Counted from the first letter of the stretch, positions 17,585 to 27,252 are shown. The stretch is DNA of 64,000 bases from Sphingomonas sp. Root720 (GCF_001428605.1 NZ_LMID01000013.1:665750-729749); one strand, 5' to 3'. The notes: generated by a model not told the origin, from the sequence alone. Numbers and translations: made by a program.

Positions 17585-17925
17585 GGCCCTCACCAGCAAA
17601 CCGCGATCGACCATCGCGACCTTGGTCTATCGTTCATCACTTCGACATCCCGCACTTCGACGGCCGGGATTTCCGCGCCTTGAAAGCGCCCAGTGTCTGC
17701 GCTTCTCGTGGCCGGATGGTCACGGGCTACGCCTTACGGCGGGTGGTGGCGCAGCGCGGACTCGCCACCACAGGATCACGTCGACGAACTAGGTACAGCC
17801 CGCCGAAAGGTAGCGTATCTTGGGCGAACCGATAATCCGCAGGCATCAAAGGCCGATCTCCGGCATGAGAAGGCCACATCAGACTAACGACATGGCATAG
17901 AATGCGGCGCCATGATCCGCGGCTA
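17585..17925. other. Gap upstream of the aldehyde dehydrogenase
   Basis: 341 bases. It contains the IclR-type site at 17671-17685. A short minus-strand frame without a start codon (containing GAEIPAVEVRDVEV) reads like the end of a lost protein, but I cannot name it. No other feature is visible. Confidence 0.45.
17671..17685. promoter_or_regulatory. IclR-type operator before the aldehyde dehydrogenase
   Basis: TTCCGCGCCTTGAAA. The left half is perfect and the right half differs at two positions from CGGAA; the site at 24490 has the same right half. Confidence 0.5.
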
Positions 17926-18921
17926 TCATTTCAGGCGCTTTGCCTCATCCAACACACTCGAATCGATCAGCGTGGCTATTTGCTGCCGAGTCCTGGGTTC
18001 ACGACCGTCCTGCGCCGCAAGCCAGATTTCCTCCTCGACCATCACGTCGAGGATATTCGGCGAGGTGGCGCATAAAAGATTATAATTCCAGGCAGCGGCA
18101 ATGTCCTCTTTCGAACGGCCCGTATTTACGGAAAGAAGAGCCTGAATGCGCCCCGGATTGGTCGTCCCCTGCTTACAAGCCAGGATCATCTCGCGAACAT
18201 ATGCCACGATCTGCGCTCGTTTGGTGGGATTGTTCAGGGTCGCGGCGGTTGCGTAGAGCGAATAGATTTCCCGATACCCGTCCGCAGGCTGGAAGGTGAT
18301 CACGTCGGCACCAATCGTACGAATCGCATCTTCGGCGTGGGGCTCCCACATCGACATCGCATCGACCGTCCCCGCGATCAGCGCTTCGGCACAGGCTTTC
18401 GGCGGCAACTGCACGATTGTGACGTCTTTTTCCGTCAGGCCCGATCGCTCAAGCACTTTGCGCAGATAGAACGCCGCCGACGTGCCAGGATATGTGGCGA
18501 TGCGCTTTCCCTTCAAGTCCGTTTCATGGGCGATGCCTTTGGACTTGCGGCCAACAATGCGATAAATTCCCTCGACCACGGTGAAAAGATAGCGCCCATC
18601 GGGATGGGCAACCGTGGCACGCAGGAATTGGGTTTCGGCGTTGGCCGCCAGATCCGCGAGCCTGTCATGGGACGTAGGCGCTACTGGACCTCCGGCGGTA
18701 ACGACCGCCGTCAACGCAGGCAGCCCGGTATCCCAAAGGTTGGGCACCCCGCCCAGGCTGAACTCCACCGTTCCTTTGGGGGACGTTTCCGCCGCCAGAG
18801 CCAGGGCGCCGGATTCAAAGACCTGGGTGTTCCCGACAACGCGTAGGGGTTCGGCCAAGATCGCAGCAGGGACAACTGCCAAAGCGATAGCAAGAATGAA
18901 TTTGCCTATTAAATGCGACAT
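17926..18921 (-). CDS. ABC-type (NMT1/SsuA-like) periplasmic substrate-binding protein
   Basis: 331 residues from ATG 18921, with GAGAGG 7 bases upstream and a Sec signal peptide (MSHLIGKFILAIALAVVPAA). The body has the type II periplasmic-binding-protein layout of the NMT1/SsuA/TauA group: GKRIATYPGTSAAFYLRKVL in lobe 1 and DAMSMWEPHAEDA near the hinge. Such proteins deliver sulfonates, nitrate, aromatic acids or thiamine precursors to an ABC permease. No permease or ATPase gene is near it, so it is an orphan here. It follows the receptor gene by 68 bases and probably shares its transcript. Confidence 0.8.
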   Translation of the reverse strand: MSHLIGKFILAIALAVVPAAILAEPLRVVGNTQVFESGALALAAETSPKGTVEFSLGGVPNLWDTGLPALTAVVTAGGPVAPTSHDRLADLAANAETQFLRATVAHPDGRYLFTVVEGIYRIVGRKSKGIAHETDLKGKRIATYPGTSAAFYLRKVLERSGLTEKDVTIVQLPPKACAEALIAGTVDAMSMWEPHAEDAIRTIGADVITFQPADGYREIYSLYATAATLNNPTKRAQIVAYVREMILACKQGTTNPGRIQALLSVNTGRSKEDIAAAWNYNLLCATSPNILDVMVEEEIWLAAQDGREPRTRQQIATLIDSSVLDEAKRLK

Positions 18922-18940
18922 GACCAAACCTCTCTGACCA

Positions 18941-18979
18941 AAATCATTCTCAGTCATATTCATTAACTGAGAATGATTT
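18941..18979. repeat. 13-base perfect inverted repeat between receptor and binding-protein genes
   Basis: AAATCATTCTCAG at 18941-18953 and CTGAGAATGATTT at 18967-18979 are exact reverse complements around a 13-base AT-rich spacer. It begins 10 bases after the receptor stop and ends 19 bases before the next start. There is no T-run, so it is not a standard terminator. Each arm contains TGAGAATGATT, which resembles half of a Fur box, so it may be an operator; an mRNA-stability hairpin is the alternative. Confidence 0.7.
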
Positions 18980-18989
18980 CTGGTAAAAT

Positions 18990-21881
18990 CTACATCCTTG
19001 CGCGGAGTCCTATCTTATAGGCCCGACCAATGGGGTTGAAATACAATCCATTACCGTTCAGCCGCAGTTCTGGCGGGGGATCAGTATCAAAGACATTGGT
19101 CACCCCTCCAAACATTTCGATGTTGCGGCCTTCGTCTCCAAACAATTTCACCCTGCCGCTCAGATCGAAATAGGTTCGTGACGATACATGGTTATACGTC
19201 ACGCTGTTCGGGAGGTACGGACTATATCCGTCTTGCTCGGGACCAATCCAGTCCGGGTTCTGCAGCCCCTTTGGAATGTGGGAAGCATGAGCGGTGATCG
19301 AGAACGTCGGCTGTGAATAGGTTATCACCGCATCACCGCGCCACCGCGGAACACCCACGATGTTGGTTACGCCGCCGGAGTTACCCGTGAAGTTCGATAG
19401 CTCCTTTTTGGTCCCGTCGGGCAGCTCAGTCGTTAGTTTGTTTACGAGCGAGCCGTTGAGGGCGATGTCGATATTGCCGCCGAGGAAGCCACTCACATCC
19501 GCGAGATCGATCGAATATTTGGCCACGAACTCCCATCCCCGAGTCCGCAGCCTGTTGATATTCTGGTAGGTGGCAAAGAGCGCCAATATCCGATCCGGAT
19601 TGCCGTTCCCGTCCGTACCCAGCGTGCAGATCGCCGGATTGCTACCCGAACGGCATATGTTGACGGCCAGGTTAGCCGACGGAATGTCGATCGCGCCGTC
19701 TACCGTGATGTCATAGAAGTCCACGGATAGGGCGAATTTCGGAAACCAATGTGGCTTGATGGCAATGCCCGCCGTAAACGTATCGGCCGTTTCCAGCTTC
19801 AGGTTCCGGTTGCCGCCGCTGAAGGTCGGCATGAGATACTGGACGCCATATTTCGGATCGGCGAGCGAAAATGTCGTCGTGGTCCTGTTGGGGTTCAGCT
19901 CCAGAGGAGATGGCGCCCTTATGTCATGCGACCGGGTCACGCGAAGCATGTAGTCGTCGTTCAGCTGGTATACTGCACCAGCCTTCCAAGTCGTCGCACT
20001 GCCCGATAAGCTATAGTGCGTCTGACGAACCGCGGCGTCCAGCTCGAAAGACTTTCCGAGTGCCCAGTCCTTGAACACCGGCAGGTTGAGTTCGCCGTAG
20101 AACTCCGTCACCTTTTGCGTCGTCGAGGGCAGGAAGGTCCAGGCGATCTGGGAGAACAGCCCCGCCTTGCTGTTTGGATCGTTGTCGCCTTTGGAGTTGC
20201 TCGTCCGATACTCCGCGCCGAATGCTGCCGATATCGGCCCCGCCCAGCCTTCGATCAGCGTACCGCGAAAATTTGCCGCGAAAGTGTGATCAGTGAAGTG
20301 ACGGGTGGAAAAGGCAATGGTGTTGGCCCAGGCTGCGGCTGCCGCGCTTACCTTTCCTGGCCCCATGATATTAGCGGGGACGCACCCGTTCGTCGGATTG
20401 GCGATCGTCGTGCGGCAAATGATCGTCCCGGCTGCGATTCCGGGAAGTCCAGCCGGCGCGAAAACCGCGTCGATCGAATCCTTCCAGCGCTGCTCCAGTC
20501 GCGAGTTGGCGTTGCTTTGGCGACCGTTAGTTCTCCCGAATTGATAATAGCCGTCCCATTTCCAGTCCCCGAAGACTTCACCCTTCAATCCCGCAAAGGC
20601 GTGCCAGGTTTCGTTGGTGGAACTATATACATTCGGGCCGAGCTCGAAGTTGATGCGGCTCACCGGAATGAAGCTGACCCTCGCCGCATCCATCATCGCC
20701 GCCGTCCCCGGCGTCAGATAGGCATTGTCGCGGTTAATCCTAAGCGCGCCATTCGGATCGGATCGCGGGTTGGCGCCCGTCGGGCCGCCGTCGACCTTCG
20801 AATAGCCCAGTTCGGCGGACAGGGTCAGCGATTCAGTCAGCTCGTAATCGGCGTGACTGAGCAGAGATATATGCTTCGTTCCGACGACCAATGGCCCCAC
20901 GGCACCGTAGTAATCCGTAATGCTCGGATCGCCTCCGATCATCAGCGCGCTGGGCCTAGCCCTGTTATACAAGTAACCGAACTGGAAAGGGACCAGATTG
21001 CCGTTGCTGTCGAACTGCATGCCCTGCAGCGGGTGGACGACGGTAATGGTTCCGGCGGGCGTCAGCGATGTCGTCACATTGTTCGAGCCGACATTGGCGG
21101 GCAAGCCATTGCTAAGCGCTGGATTAGTGGAAAAGAAAGGATTCGGAACGAAATCGCGATGCCGCCTGCTCCAGTCGCGACTGTTGAAGTCTCCGACGGG
21201 ACCTTCTTTCGAATATTCACCCCCCAGGACGATATGACCGCGTTCGCCGGCGAAGCCTCCGCCAATTTGGAACGCGATATATTTGTTACGGGCGTCGCCC
21301 TTGTCGCTCACGCCATAGCTCGCTTCGCCCTTGACGCCGCTGAACCTGGTATCCGTGATCAGGTTGACCACGCCGGAAACGGCTCCGGCGCCATAAGCTG
21401 CGGATGCGCCGCCGGTCACGACTTCCGATCGCTGTATCATGATGGACGGGATGGAGTTCAGGTCGAAATTGCCGTCATCGGAACTTGCGACGTGTCGCCT
21501 GCCGTCGATCAGTGTCAATGTTCTGATCGAGCCCAATCCACGAAGATCGAGGCTTCGACCGGCGATGTTCGCGCTGGATCGAAACTGCTGGGTGGCTGGG
21601 CCGGTAATCGGACGAAAGGAAGGAAGCTGATTGAGGGCATCGCCGACGCTCGTGATGTTGAGATTCTGCGAGCGTTGCTGATCGATCACATTGACGGGCG
21701 TTGGCGAATTGAAGCTGGTTCTGCTTAACCGCGATCCGGTGACGATGATCTCCTCTGCGGAAGCCCCGGAATCGGCAGATGCGCTTTCAGCCTGCGCCCA
21801 ACCGGGAGCGGCATTTCCTATCGAAAACATCGTCAGCGCGATAATCGATACTGCCGTCCTGCTAGCAAATTTAGTCGCCAC
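18990..21881 (-). CDS. TonB-dependent outer-membrane receptor (IclR block)
   Basis: About 963 residues, the largest protein here. I start at GTG 21881 because GGGGAG lies 8 bases before it and a signal peptide follows at once; ATG 21914 with GGGGA is an alternative that adds 11 residues. The plug begins with EEIIVTGSRLSRTSFNSPTP and has the GASAAYGAGAVSGVVNLIT segment. The 22-strand barrel follows, with a C-terminal aromatic-rich end. This is the long-loop receptor type common in sphingomonads and xanthomonads. Its ligand is unknown; the enzymes of the block suggest an aromatic or alicyclic acid or its ester. Two IclR-type operators lie at 22055-22086. Confidence 0.92.
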   Translation of the reverse strand: MATKFASRTAVSIIALTMFSIGNAAPGWAQAESASADSGASAEEIIVTGSRLSRTSFNSPTPVNVIDQQRSQNLNITSVGDALNQLPSFRPITGPATQQFRSSANIAGRSLDLRGLGSIRTLTLIDGRRHVASSDDGNFDLNSIPSIMIQRSEVVTGGASAAYGAGAVSGVVNLITDTRFSGVKGEASYGVSDKGDARNKYIAFQIGGGFAGERGHIVLGGEYSKEGPVGDFNSRDWSRRHRDFVPNPFFSTNPALSNGLPANVGSNNVTTSLTPAGTITVVHPLQGMQFDSNGNLVPFQFGYLYNRARPSALMIGGDPSITDYYGAVGPLVVGTKHISLLSHADYELTESLTLSAELGYSKVDGGPTGANPRSDPNGALRINRDNAYLTPGTAAMMDAARVSFIPVSRINFELGPNVYSSTNETWHAFAGLKGEVFGDWKWDGYYQFGRTNGRQSNANSRLEQRWKDSIDAVFAPAGLPGIAAGTIICRTTIANPTNGCVPANIMGPGKVSAAAAAWANTIAFSTRHFTDHTFAANFRGTLIEGWAGPISAAFGAEYRTSNSKGDNDPNSKAGLFSQIAWTFLPSTTQKVTEFYGELNLPVFKDWALGKSFELDAAVRQTHYSLSGSATTWKAGAVYQLNDDYMLRVTRSHDIRAPSPLELNPNRTTTTFSLADPKYGVQYLMPTFSGGNRNLKLETADTFTAGIAIKPHWFPKFALSVDFYDITVDGAIDIPSANLAVNICRSGSNPAICTLGTDGNGNPDRILALFATYQNINRLRTRGWEFVAKYSIDLADVSGFLGGNIDIALNGSLVNKLTTELPDGTKKELSNFTGNSGGVTNIVGVPRWRGDAVITYSQPTFSITAHASHIPKGLQNPDWIGPEQDGYSPYLPNSVTYNHVSSRTYFDLSGRVKLFGDEGRNIEMFGGVTNVFDTDPPPELRLNGNGLYFNPIGRAYKIGLRARM

Positions 21882-22271
21882 GTCGTGCTCTCCCCTCTGT
21901 ATTTTTTCCGTCATGAGCAAATCCCCGACCGCGCCGAAAAGCGGCGTCGTCGTGGTTCACGATCCGAGCGTTCTGGCGCCCTTGATGATCTTCAATGTCC
22001 CACGGCCATTTCTTGGCGGACGCGCTGGCTGGCGCAAAGTGCTAGATTTCAATTTTCCGCACGGTGGAAGTTTCCGGCTATCGAAACATTTGCACTACGA
22101 ACAAATTGCTCCGCGCATCGCGCCCTGGATGCTGAAATAGCGGCCGAATAAAATAGTCCGTGCGACGCAGATCCGCGGCGCGAAAGCAGCGTCATCGTTC
22201 GGGAGTGCGCCGTATCCTGGGCTATGATGGGCTTTTCCGCAGGGCCGATCTACCGGGATGAAGCTGCGCGG
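21882..22271. other. Promoter region of the IclR-block receptor
   Basis: 390 bases between the alpha/beta hydrolase stop and the receptor start. It carries a pair of IclR-type operators at 22055-22086. Nothing else is recognisable. Confidence 0.55.
22055..22086. promoter_or_regulatory. Tandem IclR-type operators before the receptor
   Basis: TTCCGCACGGTGGAA (22055-22069) and TTCCGGCTATCGAAA (22072-22086). Centre-to-centre spacing is 17 bases, identical to the tandem pair at 29127-29158. They lie about 175-205 bases upstream of the receptor start. Confidence 0.65.
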
Positions 22272-23345
22272 CTATGGCGTCGGAGGCTCGGAAGGTGTCC
22301 GATTTCTAGAGCGGAGATCGAGCTTGTTACGGCGCAGGAATGCCGAGAGCAGATCGGCAACGGCAACGTTGTTGAGATCCGCGAAGGCAATATGCGTATT
22401 GCCTTTCAAGCCCGCCGCGGGAAGAAACAATATTTCCGCCTTGCCACCGCGCGCATTTACGAGATCGACGAACTTCTGGCAGGTTTTCGCGTAGGCGGTC
22501 CATGTCGGCGATTTGTCGAGATTATCGCCGAATACGAACTGGATCGGGATCCGGGTGAGTTTCTCGAAATCCTCCGGCGATACGATGACCGGGCCGAAGC
22601 GGGTCGGTTCGCTGGGCGGCTTTACGTCGCTCGGAAACACATAGCCCGGATTTTCATATGCGACGATCGCCTTGACCTTGGTCGTCTTCATCGCAGCCAG
22701 CAACGCCCGCATGCCTCCGGCCGAATTTGTCACCAATACGGTCGGGCCCACGCGCTCGATCGCCGCCGCTGCCGCGGCGGCTTCCAGTTCGGCATTGGGC
22801 GTCGTATCGAACTCCTGATAGCGCGCGCGCGCGGCCTGCTCCCAGGCCGCCGCATCCTTGCTCGGAAACTGCACTCCCGGGTAAAAGTCAGGATATTTCG
22901 CGCCCAGCCGCCACGCAGTGAAATTCTGCTGATCCTGACCGATGGACGGCTCATATGTATAGCGATCGCAGCCCCAATTGGCTCGTCCGACGCGCGGTCC
23001 ATCCCATAGATAGACCGGAAAGCCCCGGCGGAGGAAGATCGATTGATAGCCTTCTCCGCCGTCCCAACGCGTTTGCCAGACCTTCGCCGACGAGCTGTGC
23101 CACATGAACAGGGCGACGTCGCGGGCATGTCTGGGAATCTGATATTCGACATAGCCATGATCGCAGGAAAGCGTAGCCTGCCCACTACCCAGAACGGCAC
23201 CGCCGGCCTCGAACGCGCCCTGCCTTTGGAGCTGAATCGGCCCGACCTGAGCGGGAGCGCCCGCTGTCCACAAAATCAAAGCTGGCAATAGCGAAGCGCC
23301 GAGCCAGCGTGAGGCGGATCGCCGTGTAGTAGCGCGTGCTATCAT
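22272..23345 (-). CDS. Secreted alpha/beta-hydrolase-fold enzyme
   Basis: 357 residues from ATG 23345 with GGGAGAG 7 bases upstream. A signal peptide (ending near TAGAPAQ) directs it out of the cytoplasm. The nucleophile-elbow candidate is VTNSAGGMRAL (N-S-A-G-G, a variant of GxSxG), an acidic residue follows in VFGDNLD, and a late histidine lies in KGNTHIAFADLNN. This fits an esterase or amidase of the alpha/beta-hydrolase superfamily. It probably frees the substrate acid from an ester in the periplasm, which is inference. It lies 128 bases after the amidohydrolase-2 gene and likely shares its transcript. Confidence 0.75.
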   Translation of the reverse strand: MIARATTRRSASRWLGASLLPALILWTAGAPAQVGPIQLQRQGAFEAGGAVLGSGQATLSCDHGYVEYQIPRHARDVALFMWHSSSAKVWQTRWDGGEGYQSIFLRRGFPVYLWDGPRVGRANWGCDRYTYEPSIGQDQQNFTAWRLGAKYPDFYPGVQFPSKDAAAWEQAARARYQEFDTTPNAELEAAAAAAAIERVGPTVLVTNSAGGMRALLAAMKTTKVKAIVAYENPGYVFPSDVKPPSEPTRFGPVIVSPEDFEKLTRIPIQFVFGDNLDKSPTWTAYAKTCQKFVDLVNARGGKAEILFLPAAGLKGNTHIAFADLNNVAVADLLSAFLRRNKLDLRSRNRTPSEPPTP

Positions 23346-23473
23346 CGACTTGCTCTCCCGACATGCCCTAGGATTTTCCCTCGTCACAGTTCATTCCGCC
23401 ATAAATTTTTCAATGAACTGGCGAAAATCAGCGGGAATTTCTTGATTGCGCATCATGATGCGACCGGCGCCCC

Positions 23474-24391
23474 TTAAGCTGTCCAGCCAAGCATGATCCG
23501 CCGCCCTGTGTCATGAAGAACCTTGCGTCGTTCCTCTTCAGTGAGCAACTTGGTCGCCTCGATGGCGCGGGCAACCATCATTTTATACGTTCCCGATGAC
23601 GTGCCGATGTCCGATCCCCACATCGTTCGGTCGGCGCCGTAGAAATCGACCGTACGGCGGAGCACTCGTTCCGGGGCGACCCCCTTCTCGCGGATGACGT
23701 CCATGCTGAGCGACGTGAACTTGACGGAAATATTTTCCCGCCTGGCGAAGCCGTCAAATCTTTCGTCGATGCCATAATCTCGTTGGGTGCAGTCCGGCAG
23801 AAACACATGGTCCAGCACGATCCGCAATTCCGGGAAGCGATCGGCCATCTGCTCGATGACCGGAATCAGCACGTTGCTCCCAACTGCGGGCGCCTCGATA
23901 TCGACCAACAGGCCGAGACTGTGGGCCAATTCCCAAACTTTCATGGCGGTGGGCGAACTCAGCCAAGCGCCCTTGTCGGTCACGCCCACGCCGAAAAAGC
24001 GGATTCCGACGATACCGCGGGAAGCACAGTCGCGGATCATATCGGGCGTCTCCGGTGCCTGCGGATCGACGATGATGATGGCGCGCATTTCGTTGGGAAA
24101 AGCGTCAGCTGCATCGACGATATAACTGTTGTCCGTGCCGTAGATCATGCCCTTCTGCACGGCCGCGATGCCAACTACATTTTCTTCGGCCATCCATGTG
24201 TGCATCAGCTCGGCCGTCGGCTTTTCATTGACGGGCTCGGGCCCGTGCATACCGCCCGGGGTTCCGATAGTGCCGGGAATGCGCGGCATTCGAAGCGACG
24301 TGTTCTCAAATGGATAGGTGCGGGGATAGCGGACTTCGTCGTCTGACACCAAATGGGCATGCGTATCGTAAAGGCGCATTTCATCGCTCAT
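23474..24391 (-). CDS. Amidohydrolase-2 family metal-dependent hydrolase or decarboxylase
   Basis: 305 residues from ATG 24391; GGAT lies 6 bases upstream, and the longer open frame upstream overlaps an operator. Family marks are the N-terminal metal motif YDTHAHL, the barrel histidine in VLDHVFLPD and the late aspartate in MWGSDIG. Members include 2-pyrone-4,6-dicarboxylate lactonase and the 4-oxalomesaconate and salicylate-type decarboxylases. A role on a lactone or aromatic acid intermediate of this block is likely. It has no signal peptide, so it is cytoplasmic. An IclR-type site lies 99 bases upstream. Confidence 0.85.
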   Translation of the reverse strand: MSDEMRLYDTHAHLVSDDEVRYPRTYPFENTSLRMPRIPGTIGTPGGMHGPEPVNEKPTAELMHTWMAEENVVGIAAVQKGMIYGTDNSYIVDAADAFPNEMRAIIIVDPQAPETPDMIRDCASRGIVGIRFFGVGVTDKGAWLSSPTAMKVWELAHSLGLLVDIEAPAVGSNVLIPVIEQMADRFPELRIVLDHVFLPDCTQRDYGIDERFDGFARRENISVKFTSLSMDVIREKGVAPERVLRRTVDFYGADRTMWGSDIGTSSGTYKMMVARAIEATKLLTEEERRKVLHDTGRRIMLGWTA

Positions 24392-24826
24392 GACGTTATC
24401 CGTGGAAACACTGGCCGCCCCTCTGTGCTGTCTCTCATCCGCCGATCTATGCAGACCGAAGCGCACGGCAAAAGTCGGAATTACGAAATTTCCGTCAGAT
24501 GAAAAGTAACTCTTCCCACTGCGAGAATACCCGCTGGCGAACGAGTCATGACTCCACAAACCCTGATGGTTTCGTTGGTCGTCGAGGTGGCTGGCACATA
24601 GTCGGAACGACGGAGGATCTTCACCGCATCTTGGAGTGCTGCGATATAATAACCGCCTAGTGTCACCGTCGAACTGATCGGCGGTCAGCGGCGACAGCGT
24701 TTCTGCCTACAGCTGGCCTTTTGAGCGACGCGACATCGCTTTTGTCGATCTGGACGACATGGCTGTCGCCGATCGATTGTCGCCCTTCCTGAGGCGTGAA
24801 AAGCTCGATCGCCTCGGTACTGAAGC
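24392..24826. other. Gap between IclR and amidohydrolase genes, with possible gene relic
   Basis: 435 bases. It contains the operator at 24490-24504. A minus-strand open frame at 24481-24666 carries YVPATSTTNETIRVCG followed by beta-strand-like sequence that faintly resembles the C-terminal half of a hotdog thioesterase. It has no upstream half and overlaps the operator, so if real it is a relic. Confidence 0.35.
24490..24504. promoter_or_regulatory. IclR-type operator before the amidohydrolase-2 gene
   Basis: TTCCGTCAGATGAAA, 99 bases upstream of the start at 24391. It is nearly identical to the site before the iclR gene (TTCCGTCAGGCGAAA). A second CGGAA half lies just upstream at 24476-24480. 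Confidence 0.55.
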
Positions 24827-25675
24827 TCAGTAGAAGGCTGGCTCGCCCTGCGGAGGGTGGGAAGATAGCGGCTGCCGAGCCGATCGCTTGGCCAGCTCCC
24901 GCGAGATCGCGTCGGTCATCTCGAAAAGTTGAGGCACGTATCGATCGACAGCCTTGTCGAGGGACATCGCCGCAGTAATCCAAGTTAGACCGAGGCAGGC
25001 GACAAGACGCTCATCATCAAAGATCGGTACAGCGATCGTGGAGGAGCGGGATTCGATCAGTGGATCGCGGAGTGCGTAGCCGCGCTCATGGATCTGCTTA
25101 AGCATCTGGGCGATCGCGGCGCCGTCGTGCGCCGCCGCATCCTCCGGATTCTTGCTTTGCTTGGCGATTTCGATGAGGATTTTGCGCTCATTGGCCGGGC
25201 TATGCGCCAGATAGCAGCGCCCGAGCGCGCGGCTGACCAGGCTCCATCTCATGTTGAGAGACGAGTGGAGAAAAGAGAGCGAGGTGTGCGGTATGGTGCT
25301 GGCGCGCACGACCATCGCGTTAACATCGAAGAGCGCGAGCGCCAGAGGCCATCCTTCCCGCTTCGTGAAGTCGATCATGATCTCCTCTGCCACCTCGATC
25401 ACCAGCGGCTCGTGATGAAAGCCGCTTGATAACGACTTGACCCGCCCGAGCAGATGATAGGTCCCGTAGCTTGACGACTGCGCTGCGAGCCCCTTCGCCT
25501 CGAATGTGCGCAGCAATCGCACGATCGACGACTTGGGCAGTCCTGTCTCGCGATGCAGGTCGTGTAGCGTCGAGAGTGGACGACGATTGAGCGCTTGGAG
25601 CAAATCGATCGCACGCTCCACCGCGCGAATGCCGTCGCTTTTCTTGTCCACGGTATCACCGATCATGTCCGACAT
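24827..25675 (-). CDS. IclR-family transcriptional regulator
   Basis: 282 residues. ATG 25675 has AGGGA 4 bases upstream; ATG 25666 is an alternative. The N-terminal winged helix-turn-helix (TLHDLHRETGLPKSSIVRLL) is followed by the IclR effector domain, with the conserved ALGRCYLAHSP and the C-terminal STIAVPIFDD segment. IclR proteins of the PcaR/MhpR type sense aromatic catabolites and bind short palindromes. The TTCCG-N5-CGGAA set through this block, including one before its own gene, makes it the likely master regulator and probably self-regulated. Confidence 0.93.
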   Translation of the reverse strand: MSDMIGDTVDKKSDGIRAVERAIDLLQALNRRPLSTLHDLHRETGLPKSSIVRLLRTFEAKGLAAQSSSYGTYHLLGRVKSLSSGFHHEPLVIEVAEEIMIDFTKREGWPLALALFDVNAMVVRASTIPHTSLSFLHSSLNMRWSLVSRALGRCYLAHSPANERKILIEIAKQSKNPEDAAAHDGAAIAQMLKQIHERGYALRDPLIESRSSTIAVPIFDDERLVACLGLTWITAAMSLDKAVDRYVPQLFEMTDAISRELAKRSARQPLSSHPPQGEPAFY

Positions 25676-25775
25676 CCAATCCCTGGCTGGCAGCCGTCGC
25701 GCTTATCGCGCGCACCTTTTCCACCAGGTGAAATTATCGTTGCCGGCGCACCACCGCAATGCGCATAGATCGAAT

Positions 25776-25790
25776 TTCCGTCAGGCGAAA
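25776..25790. promoter_or_regulatory. IclR-type operator before the iclR gene
   Basis: TTCCGTCAGGCGAAA, 100 bases upstream of the iclR start and just after the MFS stop. It suggests autoregulation. Confidence 0.6.
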
Positions 25791-25800
25791 TCTTCCGGGC

Positions 25801-27123
25801 TTATCCAGCAACCGGCAGTTTCCGCCGAAGGGCCGGCACCGAGAGAATCGCGGCAGCGCCAATGACCGACGTCGTCGCCATGGCGTAAAAGCCCGCACTG
25901 AAGGTGCCGGTCATGTCGCGCAGCACCCCGAAAAGGAAAGGGGTGGTGTAGCCTGAGAAATTGCCGATCGTCGTAATCAGCGCAAAGCCGGCGGCCGCAG
26001 CGGCCCCCATCAGGAAAGTCGCCGGCAGCGAGAAGATCGTGCCGGAGACGATCGTCACGCCCGAATATGCCACCATGAGTCCGCCGAGCGCCAGCCATGC
26101 GTCGTCCGAGAAGCTTCCGGCAAGGCACAAGCCCAGCGCGGTAATCGCGAAGCCGACGGTCGCGTGCCAACGACGCTCTCGGGTCCTGTCCGAATGGCGC
26201 GCGTTGATCACCAGCACGACGCAGGGAATGATCGAAAGCCCAGCGACGATCAACCCCGTGTTGAACACGGTCGCACCGCTCACTCGCTGGACGATCGTCG
26301 GTAGCCAAAACTGGATGCCATAGAGAGTCGATAGGTTGCAGAAATTGGCGAGGACGACGCACCAGATATTCGCGTCGCGAAATGCATCGCCGAAGCGATG
26401 CCCCATACCGGCTTCGGCCTGGGCTGCGTGTTCCTTCGAGAGTTCGCGCGTGACCAGCGCCTTTTCCTTGTCGTCGAGCCAATGCACTTCGCTCGGTTTG
26501 CTGCGCAGCTGGACGAAGACAATGACTCCGAGGATAGTCGCAGGCAGCCCCTCCACCACGAATACCCACTGCCATCCGGCAAGGCCGGCCGAGCCATCCA
26601 TGAAACGCATGATCGCACCGGAGAGCGGACTGCCGATGATCGCGGCGAGCGGCGTACCAAGCAGCATTACCGCGACCGCTTGCGAGCGCACGTAGCTTGG
26701 GAACCAGTAGGTAAGATACAGCAGCGCACCTGGATAGAAACCGGCTTCGGCTATGCCGAGCAGGAACCGAATGATATAGAAATGGGTCGGCGTCTGGACG
26801 AACATCGTCAGGGTCGACAACATCCCCCACACGATCATGATCCGCGCGAGCCAGACGCGCGCACCGATGCGGTGGAGCATCATGTTGCTCGGGATCTCGA
26901 ACAGGCAATAGCCGATGAAGAAGACACCGGCGCCGAAGCCGTACATTGTTTCGGTGAGCCCAAGCGCAGGCCCCATCTGGAGCTTGGCGAAGGCAACATT
27001 GACCCGGTCGATACTCGCGAAGATATAGCTAAGCAGGATCAGCGGCAGGATGCGAAGCGCGATCTTATTGTAGACGCGCCAGCTGAAATCATCGGCCACG
27101 CTCGCTCTGCCGATTAAGGCCAT
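25801..27123 (-). CDS. MFS permease, anion:cation symporter type
   Basis: 440 residues with 12 predicted membrane helices. The start is ATG 27123. Sequence marks such as FASIDRVNVAFAKLQM at the end of helix 1 and YLTYWFPSYVRSQAVAVML after helix 4 are typical of the ACS family, which includes phthalate, 4-hydroxyphenylacetate and glucarate permeases. It would import the acid released in the periplasm. It lies between the cupin/aldolase operon and iclR, with an IclR-type operator 130 bases upstream. Confidence 0.9.
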   Translation of the reverse strand: MALIGRASVADDFSWRVYNKIALRILPLILLSYIFASIDRVNVAFAKLQMGPALGLTETMYGFGAGVFFIGYCLFEIPSNMMLHRIGARVWLARIMIVWGMLSTLTMFVQTPTHFYIIRFLLGIAEAGFYPGALLYLTYWFPSYVRSQAVAVMLLGTPLAAIIGSPLSGAIMRFMDGSAGLAGWQWVFVVEGLPATILGVIVFVQLRSKPSEVHWLDDKEKALVTRELSKEHAAQAEAGMGHRFGDAFRDANIWCVVLANFCNLSTLYGIQFWLPTIVQRVSGATVFNTGLIVAGLSIIPCVVLVINARHSDRTRERRWHATVGFAITALGLCLAGSFSDDAWLALGGLMVAYSGVTIVSGTIFSLPATFLMGAAAAAGFALITTIGNFSGYTTPFLFGVLRDMTGTFSAGFYAMATTSVIGAAAILSVPALRRKLPVAG

Positions 27124-27252
27124 CTGTCTCTCCCCTCGGCCGCAGCCGACTATTGTTCAGCCGCATCGCCGGAGCGATGGTGCGATTTTCCGCTCATTCC
27201 ACCGCGAAAGAATGCGTCACCCCCTGTTCGCGGCACGTCCTGCGATCGGATA

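Noticed and set aside
17615..17760. Small protein gene upstream of the aldehyde dehydrogenase
   Set aside because: The minus-strand frame has no usable start codon and covers the IclR-type site.
24481..24666. Hotdog thioesterase gene
   Set aside because: Only a faint resemblance to a C-terminal half, no N-terminal part, and overlap with an operator; kept only as a possible relic in the gap entry.
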